From contig CALAAN010000191.1 of assembly GCA_937884915.1 (NCBI GenBank), positions 1 to 17,604 on the forward strand: a stretch of 17,604 nucleotides of DNA. Reading direction: 5' to 3'. Made by a program: the position numbers and the translations under genes. Of the stretch, positions 6,944 to 14,975 are shown piece by piece. This DNA comes from an uncultured Oscillibacter sp. (lineage in GTDB: Bacteria; Bacillota; Clostridia; Oscillospirales; Oscillospiraceae). How positions within the stretch are numbered: position 1 is the stretch's first letter; every line of letters begins with the position of its first letter. The notes under the pieces are model-generated. The model saw nothing but the letters and a program-made list of their open reading frames with translations, was not told the origin of the DNA and made no database searches.

Positions 6944-9931
6944 ATGCTGAAGCTGCAACAAATCGTCAAGGATTATCAGGCGGGCGACACCACCGTCCAC
7001 GCCCTGCGCGGCGTGAGCCTACAGTTCCGCGAGAGCGAGTTTGTCGCCATCCTCGGCCACTCGGGCTGCGGCAAGACGACGATGCTCAACATCATCGGCG
7101 GTCTCGACCACTACACGAGCGGAGACCTCATCATCAACGGCAAGTCGACGAAGGACTTTTCCGACGCCGACTGGGACAGCTACCGCAACCACTCCGTCGG
7201 TTTCGTCTTCCAGAGCTATAACCTCATCCCACACCAGACGGTATTGAGCAACGTAGAGCTGGCGCTCACGCTCTCGGGCGTGAGCAAGTCAGAGCGCCGC
7301 GAGCGCGCGAAAAAGGCGCTCGAGAGCGTCGGCCTTGGCGACCAGCTCGACAAAAAGCCGAACCAGATGTCCGGCGGACAGATGCAGCGCGTCGCCATCG
7401 CGCGTGCGCTCGTCAACGACCCGGACATTCTGCTCGCTGACGAGCCGACCGGCGCGCTCGACAGCGAGACGAGCGTGCAGGTGATGGAGATCTTGAAAAA
7501 CATCTCCAAGGACCGCCTCATCATCATGGTCACGCACAACCCCGAGCTCGCCGAGACCTACGCGAGCCGCATCGTGCGGTTAAAGGACGGCGAGATCGTG
7601 GACGACAGCGCGCCGTATGAAGAGGCCATTGCAGAAAAGCCCACCGCGGGCAAGAGCAGAAAGACCTCAATGAGCTTTGGCACGGCGCTGTCGCTCTCGC
7701 TCAACAACCTGATGACGAAAAAGGGCCGCACGTTTTTGACAGCCTTTGCCGGCAGCATTGGTATCATCGGTATTGCGCTGATTTTGTCGCTGAGCAACGG
7801 CATCCAGACTTATATCGACCGCGTGCAGGAGGATACGCTTTCGAGCTATCCCCTGACGATCGAAGCCGAGAGCATGGATATGTCCAGCATGGTCAGCACG
7901 ATGATGGGCGTCCATTCGCAGGACGAGGGCGACGGGGAAGCGCATGACCTTGACGCCGTGTACTCCAATAACATCATGTACGATATGATGAGCTCGTTTG
8001 CCTCGGCGGAGACGCAGACGAACAACTTGAAGGATTTCAAGACCTATTTGGAGGGCGACAACGATCTCTCGCAGCATATCAGCTCTATTTCGTATGACTA
8101 CGACCTCGGCATGAGCATCTATGCCAAGGACACCGACGGCAAGGTCTTCAAGTCCGACGTGACGGAGCTTTTGCAGACCTGCATGAGCGAGCTCTACGGC
8201 GGCGATTACAGCAGCTACTTTGAGCGCTTCGGCTCGGCCTATTCCGCGATGGAGACCTGGGAGCAGATGCTCCCGCCGCAGGATAGCGGCAGCGGCGAGC
8301 TCGTGGGCGACCTCCTGCACGAGCAGTACGACCTCATCTACGGCGCCTGGCCGCAGAATTGCGACGAGGTCATGCTGATCGTCAACAAGGACAACGAAAT
8401 TTCCGACCTTGTCATCTATTCGCTGGGCTTAAGCGCGCAGGACGAGGTCGTGGAGTCAATGCAGCGCGTGATGGACGGCGAAGAGTTCGACACGAAGGAT
8501 ATCCAGAGCTGGAGCTATGAAGACCTGTGCAATATGAGCTTCAAGATCGTCCTGCCCGCCGAGCGCTACCAGTACGATTCTGCAAGCGGCACGTACACCG
8601 ACGTCAGCACGACGGACACGGGCCTCGACTTCCTCTATAACTCCGACGACGTCGGTACGCGCGTGAAGATCGTCGGTATCCTGCGCCCGAACGAGAACGC
8701 GGTATCCTCCATGCTCTCCGGCGCCATCGGCTACACCTCCGCGCTGACGGACTATCTCGTCGAAAAGGCGGGACAGACCGAGATATTGCAGAAGCAGAAG
8801 GCCGACCCCAATACCGACGTCATCCTCGGTCTGCCATTCCTGACGGACGACTACTCCGTGAGCGACGAGCAGAAGGAGTCGGACGTGACGGACTATCTTG
8901 AGGGACTCTCCGTCACCGAGCGCGCCGCGGCCTACACCGCGATGATGAGCGTGCCGAGCGAGGAGTATCTTTCCGCCGTCGTGGACCAGCAGATGGGCTC
9001 GCTCGACCGCGCGAGCATCGAGCAGATGGTCATTTCGACCTACGCCCAGCAGATGGGCGTGGACGAGGCGACCGTCAAGTCCTACATCGCGCAGATGGAC
9101 GACGAGACGCTTTTCGGCTACGTCGAGCAGTCCATCCGCGAGCAGGTGACAGAGCAGTACGCCGCGGGCGTGCAAACGAGGCTATCCAACATGACGAGCG
9201 ATCAGCTCGCCATGGCGCTTGACTTAGCGCTCGAAAAGTCGCCCGCCGTCACGCCGCTCACGAGCGAGCAGTACAACTGGCTTTATGATAACTACATGCC
9301 CGCGACGGTCTCGACCGGCACGTATGAGGACAATCTGAAGCTCCTCGGCGACGTCGACCTCGCAAGCCCGAAGACCATCAACATCTACGCCTCGACCTTC
9401 GCTGACAAGGACGCCATCGCCGACGCGATCGAGGCGTACAACAACAGCGTTTCCGAGGACGATCAGATCGACTACACCGACTATGTGGCGCTTCTGATGA
9501 GCTCGGTCACGACGATCATCAACGCCATCAGCTATGTGCTCATCGCGTTTGTCGCGATCTCGCTCGTCGTGTCGAGCATCATGATCGGCATCATCACGTA
9601 TATCTCGGTTCTCGAGCGCACGAAGGAGATCGGCATCCTGCGCGCCATCGGCGCAAGCAAGCGCGATATCTCGCGCGTCTTCAACGCTGAGACCCTGATC
9701 GAGGGCTTCTGCTCGGGAGCCATCGGCATCGGCATCACGCTGCTGCTCATCATCCCGATCAACCTCGTCGTGCACCACCTGACGGGCATTGAGAGCCTGA
9801 ACGCTATATTGCCTGTGGCGGGCGGCGCGGCGCTCGTGGCCATCAGCATGGTGCTCACATTTATCGCGGGCCTCATTCCCTCCGGCATCGCCGCGCGCAA
9901 GGATCCTGTTGAAGCGCTGCGCACCGAATAA
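6944..9931 (+). CDS. ABC transporter with fused ATPase and FtsX/MacB-type permease
   Basis: A 995-residue single-chain exporter subunit of the MacB/LolD-FtsX superfamily, expected to dimerise in the membrane. The N-terminal ATPase has Walker A GHSGCGKTT (38-46), Q-loop Gln90, signature MSGGQ (142-146), Walker B ILLADEP with Asp166/Glu167, and switch His198. A first helix lies at about 262-285. It is followed by an unusually large, acidic and serine-rich extracytoplasmic region (about 290-850). Three more helices lie at about 852-885, 918-944 and 956-982, with the FtsX signature ERTKEIGILRAIGASKRDI between the first two. The ATG at 6944 follows an AGAAGG ribosome site; an in-frame ATG at 6890 lies inside the promoter and is rejected. 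MacB-type machines are mechanotransmitters that export or clear peptides, antibiotics or lipoproteins; the substrate here is unknown. No sensor kinase pair adjoins it. Confidence 0.92.
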   Translation: MLKLQQIVKDYQAGDTTVHALRGVSLQFRESEFVAILGHSGCGKTTMLNIIGGLDHYTSGDLIINGKSTKDFSDADWDSYRNHSVGFVFQSYNLIPHQTVLSNVELALTLSGVSKSERRERAKKALESVGLGDQLDKKPNQMSGGQMQRVAIARALVNDPDILLADEPTGALDSETSVQVMEILKNISKDRLIIMVTHNPELAETYASRIVRLKDGEIVDDSAPYEEAIAEKPTAGKSRKTSMSFGTALSLSLNNLMTKKGRTFLTAFAGSIGIIGIALILSLSNGIQTYIDRVQEDTLSSYPLTIEAESMDMSSMVSTMMGVHSQDEGDGEAHDLDAVYSNNIMYDMMSSFASAETQTNNLKDFKTYLEGDNDLSQHISSISYDYDLGMSIYAKDTDGKVFKSDVTELLQTCMSELYGGDYSSYFERFGSAYSAMETWEQMLPPQDSGSGELVGDLLHEQYDLIYGAWPQNCDEVMLIVNKDNEISDLVIYSLGLSAQDEVVESMQRVMDGEEFDTKDIQSWSYEDLCNMSFKIVLPAERYQYDSASGTYTDVSTTDTGLDFLYNSDDVGTRVKIVGILRPNENAVSSMLSGAIGYTSALTDYLVEKAGQTEILQKQKADPNTDVILGLPFLTDDYSVSDEQKESDVTDYLEGLSVTERAAAYTAMMSVPSEEYLSAVVDQQMGSLDRASIEQMVISTYAQQMGVDEATVKSYIAQMDDETLFGYVEQSIREQVTEQYAAGVQTRLSNMTSDQLAMALDLALEKSPAVTPLTSEQYNWLYDNYMPATVSTGTYEDNLKLLGDVDLASPKTINIYASTFADKDAIADAIEAYNNSVSEDDQIDYTDYVALLMSSVTTIINAISYVLIAFVAISLVVSSIMIGIITYISVLERTKEIGILRAIGASKRDISRVFNAETLIEGFCSGAIGIGITLLLIIPINLVVHHLTGIESLNAILPVAGGAALVAISMVLTFIAGLIPSGIAARKDPVEALRTE

Positions 9932-9947
9932 TACAATATCGGCCTTC

Positions 9948-9982
9948 AAAAAGGACGTTTTCCGTCGGAAAACGTCCTTTTT
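9948..9982 (+). terminator. Terminator of the ABC exporter gene
   Basis: A perfect 16-bp stem (9948-9963 against 9967-9982) with a 3-nt loop has an A-tract on its 5' side and a T-tract on its 3' side, so it could act in both directions. It ends only five bases before the first repeat of the phosphate promoter. Confidence 0.92.
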
Positions 9983-9986
9983 GCTA

Positions 9987-10042
9987 TTTTACAGCGATTT
10001 TACAAAAGCTGTCTTTCTGATTTTACAACCCGCCTTTATGAT
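9987..10042 (+). promoter_or_regulatory. Pho-box promoter of the pst operon
   Basis: TTTTACA occurs at 9987-9993, 9998-10004 and 10021-10027. The first two starts are 11 bp apart and the third follows after 23 bp, with only a degenerate copy at the intermediate position. Fifteen bases before the final T of a TATGAT -10 (10037-10042) the array ends, so the repeats cover roughly -62 to -22 and replace a poor -35. This is how Bacillus subtilis PhoP, which binds TTAACA-like direct repeats with about 11-bp period, activates Pho promoters. The response regulator encoded in the same operon is the obvious ligand (inference). Confidence 0.8.
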
Positions 10043-10093
10043 GGCAACTGTAGCAAGGAACTACATCTGGAAAAATGAAAGGAAGGAATTACA

Positions 10094-10954
10094 ATGAAAA
10101 AGTTTTTAGCTCTTGCGCTGACCGCTGTCATGGCGCTGAGCCTGCTGACCGCCTGCGGCAGCAAGGATGATGCAAACACTGAGGATAAGACCAACGACGA
10201 CTCCGCTCAGACCGAAACTCTCTCCGGCACCGTCTCGACCGACGGCTCCACCTCGATGGAAAAGGTCATCAACTCGCTCGGCGAGGCTTTTATGGCCGCG
10301 AACAAGGACGTCAAGTTCACCTATAACCCCACCGGCTCGGGCAGCGGCATCCAGGCTGTTTCCGAAGGCCGCTGCGATATCGGCCTTTCGAGCCGTGCGC
10401 TGAAGGATGAGGAAAAGGAGTCCGGTCTTGTCGGTACCGTTATGGCGCTCGATGGTATTGCCATCGTCGTCAACCCCGAAAACCCCGTCAGCGATCTGGA
10501 TGTGGAGACCATCGCCAAGATCTACACCGGCGAGATCACCAACTGGAAGGATGTCGGCGGCAACGACGCCGAGATCGTGCTCATCGGCCGCGAGGCCGGT
10601 TCCGGTACGCGCGACGGCTTTGAGTCCATCACCGGCACCAAGGATGCCTGCAAGTACCGTCAGGAGCTGACTTCCACTGGTGACGTCATCAACACCGTGT
10701 CCCAGAACCCCGACGCCATCGGTTACGCTTCCCTCTCCGCGGTCGGCGACAGCGTCAAGGCGCTGACGGTCGGCGGTGTGGAAGCCACGGAAGAGACCGT
10801 CAAGGACGGCAGCTATGTGGTCCAGCGTCCGTTCGTGCTCGTCACGAAGGAGGGCACCGAGCTTTCCCCTGCTGCTCAGGCGTTCTTTGACTACGCGACC
10901 TCTTCTGAGGTAGCTGACATTATCGCCGGCGCGGGTGCCGTGGCAGTCAACTGA
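10094..10954 (+). CDS. pstS: Phosphate ABC transporter substrate-binding lipoprotein PstS
   Basis: A 286-residue extracellular lipoprotein that captures inorganic phosphate for the PstCAB transporter. A type II signal peptide with lipobox LTAC gives a lipidated Cys21, followed by an acidic, asparagine/threonine-rich linker (about 24-42). The ligand pocket is recognisable in three places: VSTDGSTSMEK (about 47-57), PTGSGSGIQA (79-88) and GREAGSGTRDGFE (165-177), with DAIGYAS further on. These serine, threonine, arginine and aspartate residues are the typical dehydrated-phosphate ligands. A strong AAGGAAGGAA ribosome site precedes the ATG. It is the first gene of the operon, directly under the Pho-box promoter, and is separated from pstC by a stable hairpin. 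Confidence 0.97.
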   Translation: MKKFLALALTAVMALSLLTACGSKDDANTEDKTNDDSAQTETLSGTVSTDGSTSMEKVINSLGEAFMAANKDVKFTYNPTGSGSGIQAVSEGRCDIGLSSRALKDEEKESGLVGTVMALDGIAIVVNPENPVSDLDVETIAKIYTGEITNWKDVGGNDAEIVLIGREAGSGTRDGFESITGTKDACKYRQELTSTGDVINTVSQNPDAIGYASLSAVGDSVKALTVGGVEATEETVKDGSYVVQRPFVLVTKEGTELSPAAQAFFDYATSSEVADIIAGAGAVAVN

Positions 10955-10971
10955 TAAAATGATCATCCTTT

Positions 10972-10999
10972 GCGGGAGGCAGCAGCCGCTGCCCCCCGC
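10972..10999 (+). promoter_or_regulatory. Intercistronic hairpin between pstS and pstC
   Basis: Two 12-nt arms (10972-10983 and 10988-10999) pair with a single A-C mismatch around a four-base loop. No T-run follows, so it is not a standard terminator. It lies in the only sizeable gap inside the operon and probably protects the pstS message end or causes partial termination, giving more PstS than membrane subunits (inference). Confidence 0.65.
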
Positions 11000-11021
11000 A
11001 TTTGGATAGAGAGGAACAATT

Positions 11022-11900
11022 ATGGCACAGAAGAAAAAATGGTTGGAAGCCGCTGTACACGGCATTTTTCTCATTCTCGGCCTGATCACGGTCGGATGTG
11101 TGCTGCTCATTACGGTGTATCTTGTCGCCTCCGGCATTCCGGCCATCAGAGAGATCGGCCTGGTGCCGTTTTTGACAGGCGAGGTCTGGTCGTCGACGGC
11201 AGCGGAGCCGAAGTACGGTATTCTGCCCTTTATTTTGACAAGCGTTTACGGCACGGCAGGCGCGATCGTTCTCGGCGTGCCGGTGGGGTTTTTGACAGCG
11301 GTGTACCTTGCCAAGGTCGCGCCTGTCAGGGTTCGCTCCGTGCTGGAATCCGCCGTCAGTCTGCTGGCCGGCATCCCGTCGGTCGTGTACGGCCTTGTTG
11401 GTATGCTGGTGCTCGTGCCCGGGATCCGCAAGGCGTTCCATCTGCCGGACGGCGCGAGTCTGCTTGCAGCCATCCTTGTGCTGGCCGTCATGATCCTGCC
11501 GTCCATCATCAAGGTGAGTGTTACGGCGCTCGAGGCTGTGCCGAAGGAATATGAAGACGCCTCGCTTGCGCTGGGTGCAACGCCCATTGAAACCTATTTC
11601 CGCGTCTCCGTTCCGGCGGCGAAGAGCGGCATTGCCGCGGCGGTCGTGCTCGGCGTGGGGCGCGCCATCGGCGAAGCGATGGCCGTGATGATGGTCTCGG
11701 GCAACGCGCCGAATATGCCAACGTCGATTTTTGAGAGCGTCCGTTTTCTCACAACGGCGGTCGCGAGCGAGATGTCATATTCGAGCGGCTTGCAGCGTCA
11801 GGCACTCTTTTCCATCGCGCTCGTGCTGTACCTTTTTATCCTGCTCATCAATGCGGCGCTTAATTTCTTCTTAAAGCGAAATAAGGAGGAGAGTAACTGA
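11022..11900 (+). CDS. pstC: Phosphate ABC transporter permease PstC
   Basis: A 292-residue integral membrane protein, one of two permease subunits forming the phosphate channel. It has the PstC pattern: an N-terminal helix at about 11-36, a periplasm-side segment with KYGILPFI, then the core helices. The motif SLLAGIPSVVYGLVGM (about 112-127) is typical of PstC/PstA. The cytoplasmic EAA coupling loop EYEDASLALGATPIETYFR docks on PstB. A GAGAGG ribosome site precedes the ATG. The stop codon overlaps the pstA start by one base (TGATG). Confidence 0.96.
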   Translation: MAQKKKWLEAAVHGIFLILGLITVGCVLLITVYLVASGIPAIREIGLVPFLTGEVWSSTAAEPKYGILPFILTSVYGTAGAIVLGVPVGFLTAVYLAKVAPVRVRSVLESAVSLLAGIPSVVYGLVGMLVLVPGIRKAFHLPDGASLLAAILVLAVMILPSIIKVSVTALEAVPKEYEDASLALGATPIETYFRVSVPAAKSGIAAAVVLGVGRAIGEAMAVMMVSGNAPNMPTSIFESVRFLTTAVASEMSYSSGLQRQALFSIALVLYLFILLINAALNFFLKRNKEESN

Positions 11901-12754
11901 TGCTGAAAATGCAGTCCTCGGCCCGCCGCAAGGGCTATATCGCGGCGATGAAGTTCCTGATGTGCCTCGCAGCGGTATTGACTTGCGCACTTGTTTTGTT
12001 TATGATTGGTTATATACTGGGTAACGGTATCCCGAACATCACGTGGGAGATGCTCTCCACCGCGCCGAGCTACCTTGAAAACCGCGTCGGCATCCTGCCG
12101 GACATTCTGAGCACGCTTTATATCGTTATTGCGACGCTGCTGATCGTGCTGCCGCTCGGCGTGGGCGCGGCCATCTATTTGAACGAATACGCCGCGAACA
12201 AAAAGCTCGTCTCCGTCATCGAATACGCGTCCGAAACGCTCTCGGGCATCCCGTCGATCATCTACGGCCTTGTCGGCATGCTGATCTTCTGTAAAAACGG
12301 AACGTCGCTGCTTGCGGGCGCGCTGACGCTGACGATCATGAACCTGCCGACCATCATGCGCACAACGCAGGAGAGCCTCAAGACTGTGCCGCAGAGCTAC
12401 CGCGAGGGCGCTTTCGGCCTGGGTGCGGGCAAGTGGCGTACCATCCGCACGGTGGTGCTGCCGAGTTGTGTAGACGGTGTTCTCACCGGATGCATCCTGT
12501 CGATCGGACGTGTGCTCGGCGAGTCTGCGGCGCTCCTGTTTACGGCGGGTTCGGCGCATATGCTCTACAACTTTTTTGAGGGGATGCAGAACGCAGGCGC
12601 AACACTCACCGTGGCGCTCTACTTTTATGCCAAGGAATCGAGCGATACCGGCGTGGTGTTTGCCATTGCCGCCATTTTGATGGTGCTGACGATGCTCATC
12701 AACCTTGCGGCAGATCTTGTCGGAAGATATTTCAGAAGGAAACAGGAAACATGA
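11900..12754 (+). CDS. pstA: Phosphate ABC transporter permease PstA
   Basis: The 284-residue second permease subunit, paired with PstC. It shows the N-terminal helix (about 16-41), RVGILPDILSTLY, the conserved TLSGIPSIIYGLVGM (about 112-126) and an EAA-type loop SYREGAFGLGAGKWRTIRT for contact with PstB. Hydrophobic segments continue to the basic C-terminal tail. An AAGGAGG ribosome site lies inside the end of pstC, and the start codon overlaps its stop. The stop codon in turn overlaps the following kinase gene by four bases (ATGA), rather than leading to pstB as in most pst operons. Confidence 0.96.
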   Translation: MLKMQSSARRKGYIAAMKFLMCLAAVLTCALVLFMIGYILGNGIPNITWEMLSTAPSYLENRVGILPDILSTLYIVIATLLIVLPLGVGAAIYLNEYAANKKLVSVIEYASETLSGIPSIIYGLVGMLIFCKNGTSLLAGALTLTIMNLPTIMRTTQESLKTVPQSYREGAFGLGAGKWRTIRTVVLPSCVDGVLTGCILSIGRVLGESAALLFTAGSAHMLYNFFEGMQNAGATLTVALYFYAKESSDTGVVFAIAAILMVLTMLINLAADLVGRYFRRKQET

Positions 12755-13575
12755 ATCAGTCTGTCAACGGAAGCGGCATGAAGCGCATGGCGCTCATCAA
12801 CGATCTCTCGTGCTTTGGCAAGTGCTCGCTGAGCGTGGCCATGCCCATCCTCTCCGCCTATGGGGTGGAGACAGTGCCGCTGCCGACGGCGATCTTATCG
12901 ACTCACACGGCGGACGGCTTCGGCGATTATGTCATGCGCGACATGACGAATGAGATGAAAGCCTTCGCCGCGCACTGGAGACAGCTCCAAATCAAATTCG
13001 ACGGCATCTGCACGGGCTTTTTCGGCTCGGTGGAGCAGATGCATTTTGCAAAAGACTTCCTCCGCGACTTTGCGGGGGAGGACACCCTTGTTGTGGTCGA
13101 CCCCGTGCTCGGCGACAACGGCGCGCTGTACGGCTGCTTCACAGATGAGTACGTGCAGGCGATGCGCGCGCTCTGCGAAAGCGCGCAGCTCATCACGCCC
13201 AACCGTACGGAGGCCGCGCTTCTCGCGGGCTGCGGGATGGACGCGCCAGTCGAGACGCTCCTTAAAGCACTCACGGTGAAAAACGTCATCATCACGGGCG
13301 TCCGCCGCGGGGAGGAGATCGGCTACTGCGCACGCCTGAGCGGGCATTACGTGGAAATTTTCAAGCCCTGCCTTCCGCAGACGCTGCACGGTACGGGCGA
13401 TGTGTTCGTCTCCGCCCTCTGCGGCGAGCTGATGAATGGCAAGGACATGCCGCGCGCCCTGACGGACGCGGCGGAATTCTGCGACAAATGCATACGGAAA
13501 ACTGAAAAAAGGGGCGAGAGCCATTGGTACGGCCTCGCCTTTGAAGACGTATTGAAAGAGGAAAGAGACTTATGA
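12751..13575 (+). CDS. pdxK: Pyridoxal/pyridoxamine kinase (PdxK/PdxY family)
   Basis: A 274-residue ribokinase-fold enzyme predicted to phosphorylate pyridoxal, pyridoxamine or pyridoxine with ATP in B6 salvage. Marks of the clostridial pyridoxamine kinase group are INDLSCFGKCSLS near the N terminus, ILSTHTADGF for substrate contact, and DPVLGDNGALY from residue 117. TPNRTEA from about 149 and the nucleotide/anion-hole motif GTGD (214-217), with catalytic-base Asp217, complete the set. It overlaps pstA and pstB by four bases (ATGA) on each side, so it is translationally coupled within the phosphate operon. Start choice is slightly uncertain: ATG at 12751 has AAGGAAACAGGAAAC upstream; an ATG at 12778 would also keep the fold. 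Family assignment is firm; substrate preference, and the symbol pdxK versus pdxY, are not fixed by sequence. Confidence 0.92.
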   Translation: MNQSVNGSGMKRMALINDLSCFGKCSLSVAMPILSAYGVETVPLPTAILSTHTADGFGDYVMRDMTNEMKAFAAHWRQLQIKFDGICTGFFGSVEQMHFAKDFLRDFAGEDTLVVVDPVLGDNGALYGCFTDEYVQAMRALCESAQLITPNRTEAALLAGCGMDAPVETLLKALTVKNVIITGVRRGEEIGYCARLSGHYVEIFKPCLPQTLHGTGDVFVSALCGELMNGKDMPRALTDAAEFCDKCIRKTEKRGESHWYGLAFEDVLKEERDL

Positions 13576-14327
13576 ACAGTATCCTTTCTGTCAAGGACCT
13601 GTGCCTGTGGTATGGAAGCCATCAGGCGCTCAAGGACATCAACATCGAAATTCCCGAAAAGAGCATCACAGCGCTCATCGGCCCGAGCGGCTGCGGTAAG
13701 TCGACGTTTTTGAAGACGCTCGACCGCATGAACGATTTGATCCCCGACGTGAAGATCACAGGAAGCGTCTGCTACAAGGGCGAGGACATTTTTGACCCGT
13801 CCGTGGATGTGAGCGAGCTGCGGCGTCAGGTGGGTATGGTGTTCCAGAAGCCGAACCCCTTCCCGATGAGCATTTACGACAACATCGCCTACGGCCCGCG
13901 TACGCACGGTATCAAGAATAGGGCGAAGCTCGACGAGATCGTCGAAAAATCCCTGCGCGGCGCGGCCATCTGGGACGAGGTCAAAGACCGCCTGAAGAAA
14001 AACGCGCTCGGCCTTTCTGGCGGCCAGCAGCAGCGCCTTTGCATCGCCCGCGCGCTCGCGGTCGAGCCCGAGGTGCTGCTGATGGACGAGCCGACAAGCG
14101 CGCTCGACCCCATTTCGACGTCCAAGATCGAAGAGCTCGCGATGGAGCTCAAGGAGAGGTATACCATCGTCATCGTCACGCACAACATGCAGCAGGCGGC
14201 GCGAATTTCCGACCACACGGCGTTCTTCCTGCTCGGCGAGCTCGTGGAGTACGGCGAGACGGAGAAGCTATTCTCCCAGCCGCAGGACAAGCGGACAGAA
14301 GATTACATCACGGGGAGGTTCGGTTAA
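13572..14327 (+). CDS. pstB: Phosphate ABC transporter ATP-binding protein PstB
   Basis: The 251-residue ATPase that powers PstCA on the cytoplasmic face. Motifs are complete: Walker A GPSGCGKST (37-45), Q-loop Gln92 within FQKPNPFPMS (the last part is characteristic of PstB), signature LSGGQ (148-152), Walker B VLLMDEP with Asp172/Glu173, and switch His204 in VTHNMQQA. It starts inside the kinase stop codon (ATGA overlap), with a purine-rich AGAGGAAAGAGA ribosome site. The start codon of phoU follows its stop codon with no gap, giving tight stoichiometric coupling. Confidence 0.97.
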   Translation: MNSILSVKDLCLWYGSHQALKDINIEIPEKSITALIGPSGCGKSTFLKTLDRMNDLIPDVKITGSVCYKGEDIFDPSVDVSELRRQVGMVFQKPNPFPMSIYDNIAYGPRTHGIKNRAKLDEIVEKSLRGAAIWDEVKDRLKKNALGLSGGQQQRLCIARALAVEPEVLLMDEPTSALDPISTSKIEELAMELKERYTIVIVTHNMQQAARISDHTAFFLLGELVEYGETEKLFSQPQDKRTEDYITGRFG

Positions 14328-14972
14328 ATGAGAAGCCGGTTTGATGAACAGTTAGCGCTTTTGAACCGCGAGCTCATTGAGATGGGCGCGCTGTGCGAGG
14401 AGGTCATCGCCCTTTCGGCGCAGGCGCTGACGGAGGGCAACGCGGAGCTGGCTGCGCGCGTCGCGCCGCTCGATCAGGAGATCGACCGCAAGGAACGCGA
14501 GATCGAATCGCTGTGCTTAAAACTTCTTTTGCAGCAGCAGCCCGTGGCGAAGGACCTGCGCCAGATCTCGGCGGCGCTCAAGATGATCACGGACATGGAG
14601 CGCATCGGCGACCAGGCCGAGGACATCGCCGAGATCATCACGTTCCTCGGCGGCCGCGGCGCGGAGAACAGCAATCTCCTGCGCGAGATGGCGCGCTCGA
14701 CCATCAAGATGGTGACCGAGAGCGTGGACGCCTACGTCAAGCAGGACACGGCGCTCGCTGATCAGGTCATCGCTGAGGATGATGTGGTAGATGACTACTT
14801 CGCGCGCGTGAAGAAAGACCTCATCAAGCGCATCGCGCAAGACCCCGATGACGGCGAATTCGCGCTCGACCTGCTGATGATCGCCAAATATTTTGAGCGC
14901 ATCGGGGACCATGCGACGAATATCGCCGAATGGGTTATTTTCTCTGTGACAGGAGAGCATAAGGGGGGGTAA
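14328..14972 (+). CDS. phoU: Phosphate signalling complex protein PhoU
   Basis: A 214-residue all-helical cytoplasmic protein built of two three-helix repeats. Each repeat ends with the metal-binding signature: DMERIGDQAEDI (about 88-99) and YFERIGDHATNI (about 187-198). PhoU relays the state of the Pst transporter to the PhoR-type kinase and restrains Pho signalling and phosphate uptake when phosphate is plentiful. The ATG directly abuts the pstB stop, and the response regulator begins three bases after its own stop. The length is normal for the family. Confidence 0.96.
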   Translation: MRSRFDEQLALLNRELIEMGALCEEVIALSAQALTEGNAELAARVAPLDQEIDRKEREIESLCLKLLLQQQPVAKDLRQISAALKMITDMERIGDQAEDIAEIITFLGGRGAENSNLLREMARSTIKMVTESVDAYVKQDTALADQVIAEDDVVDDYFARVKKDLIKRIAQDPDDGEFALDLLMIAKYFERIGDHATNIAEWVIFSVTGEHKGG

Positions 14973-14975
14973 AGT

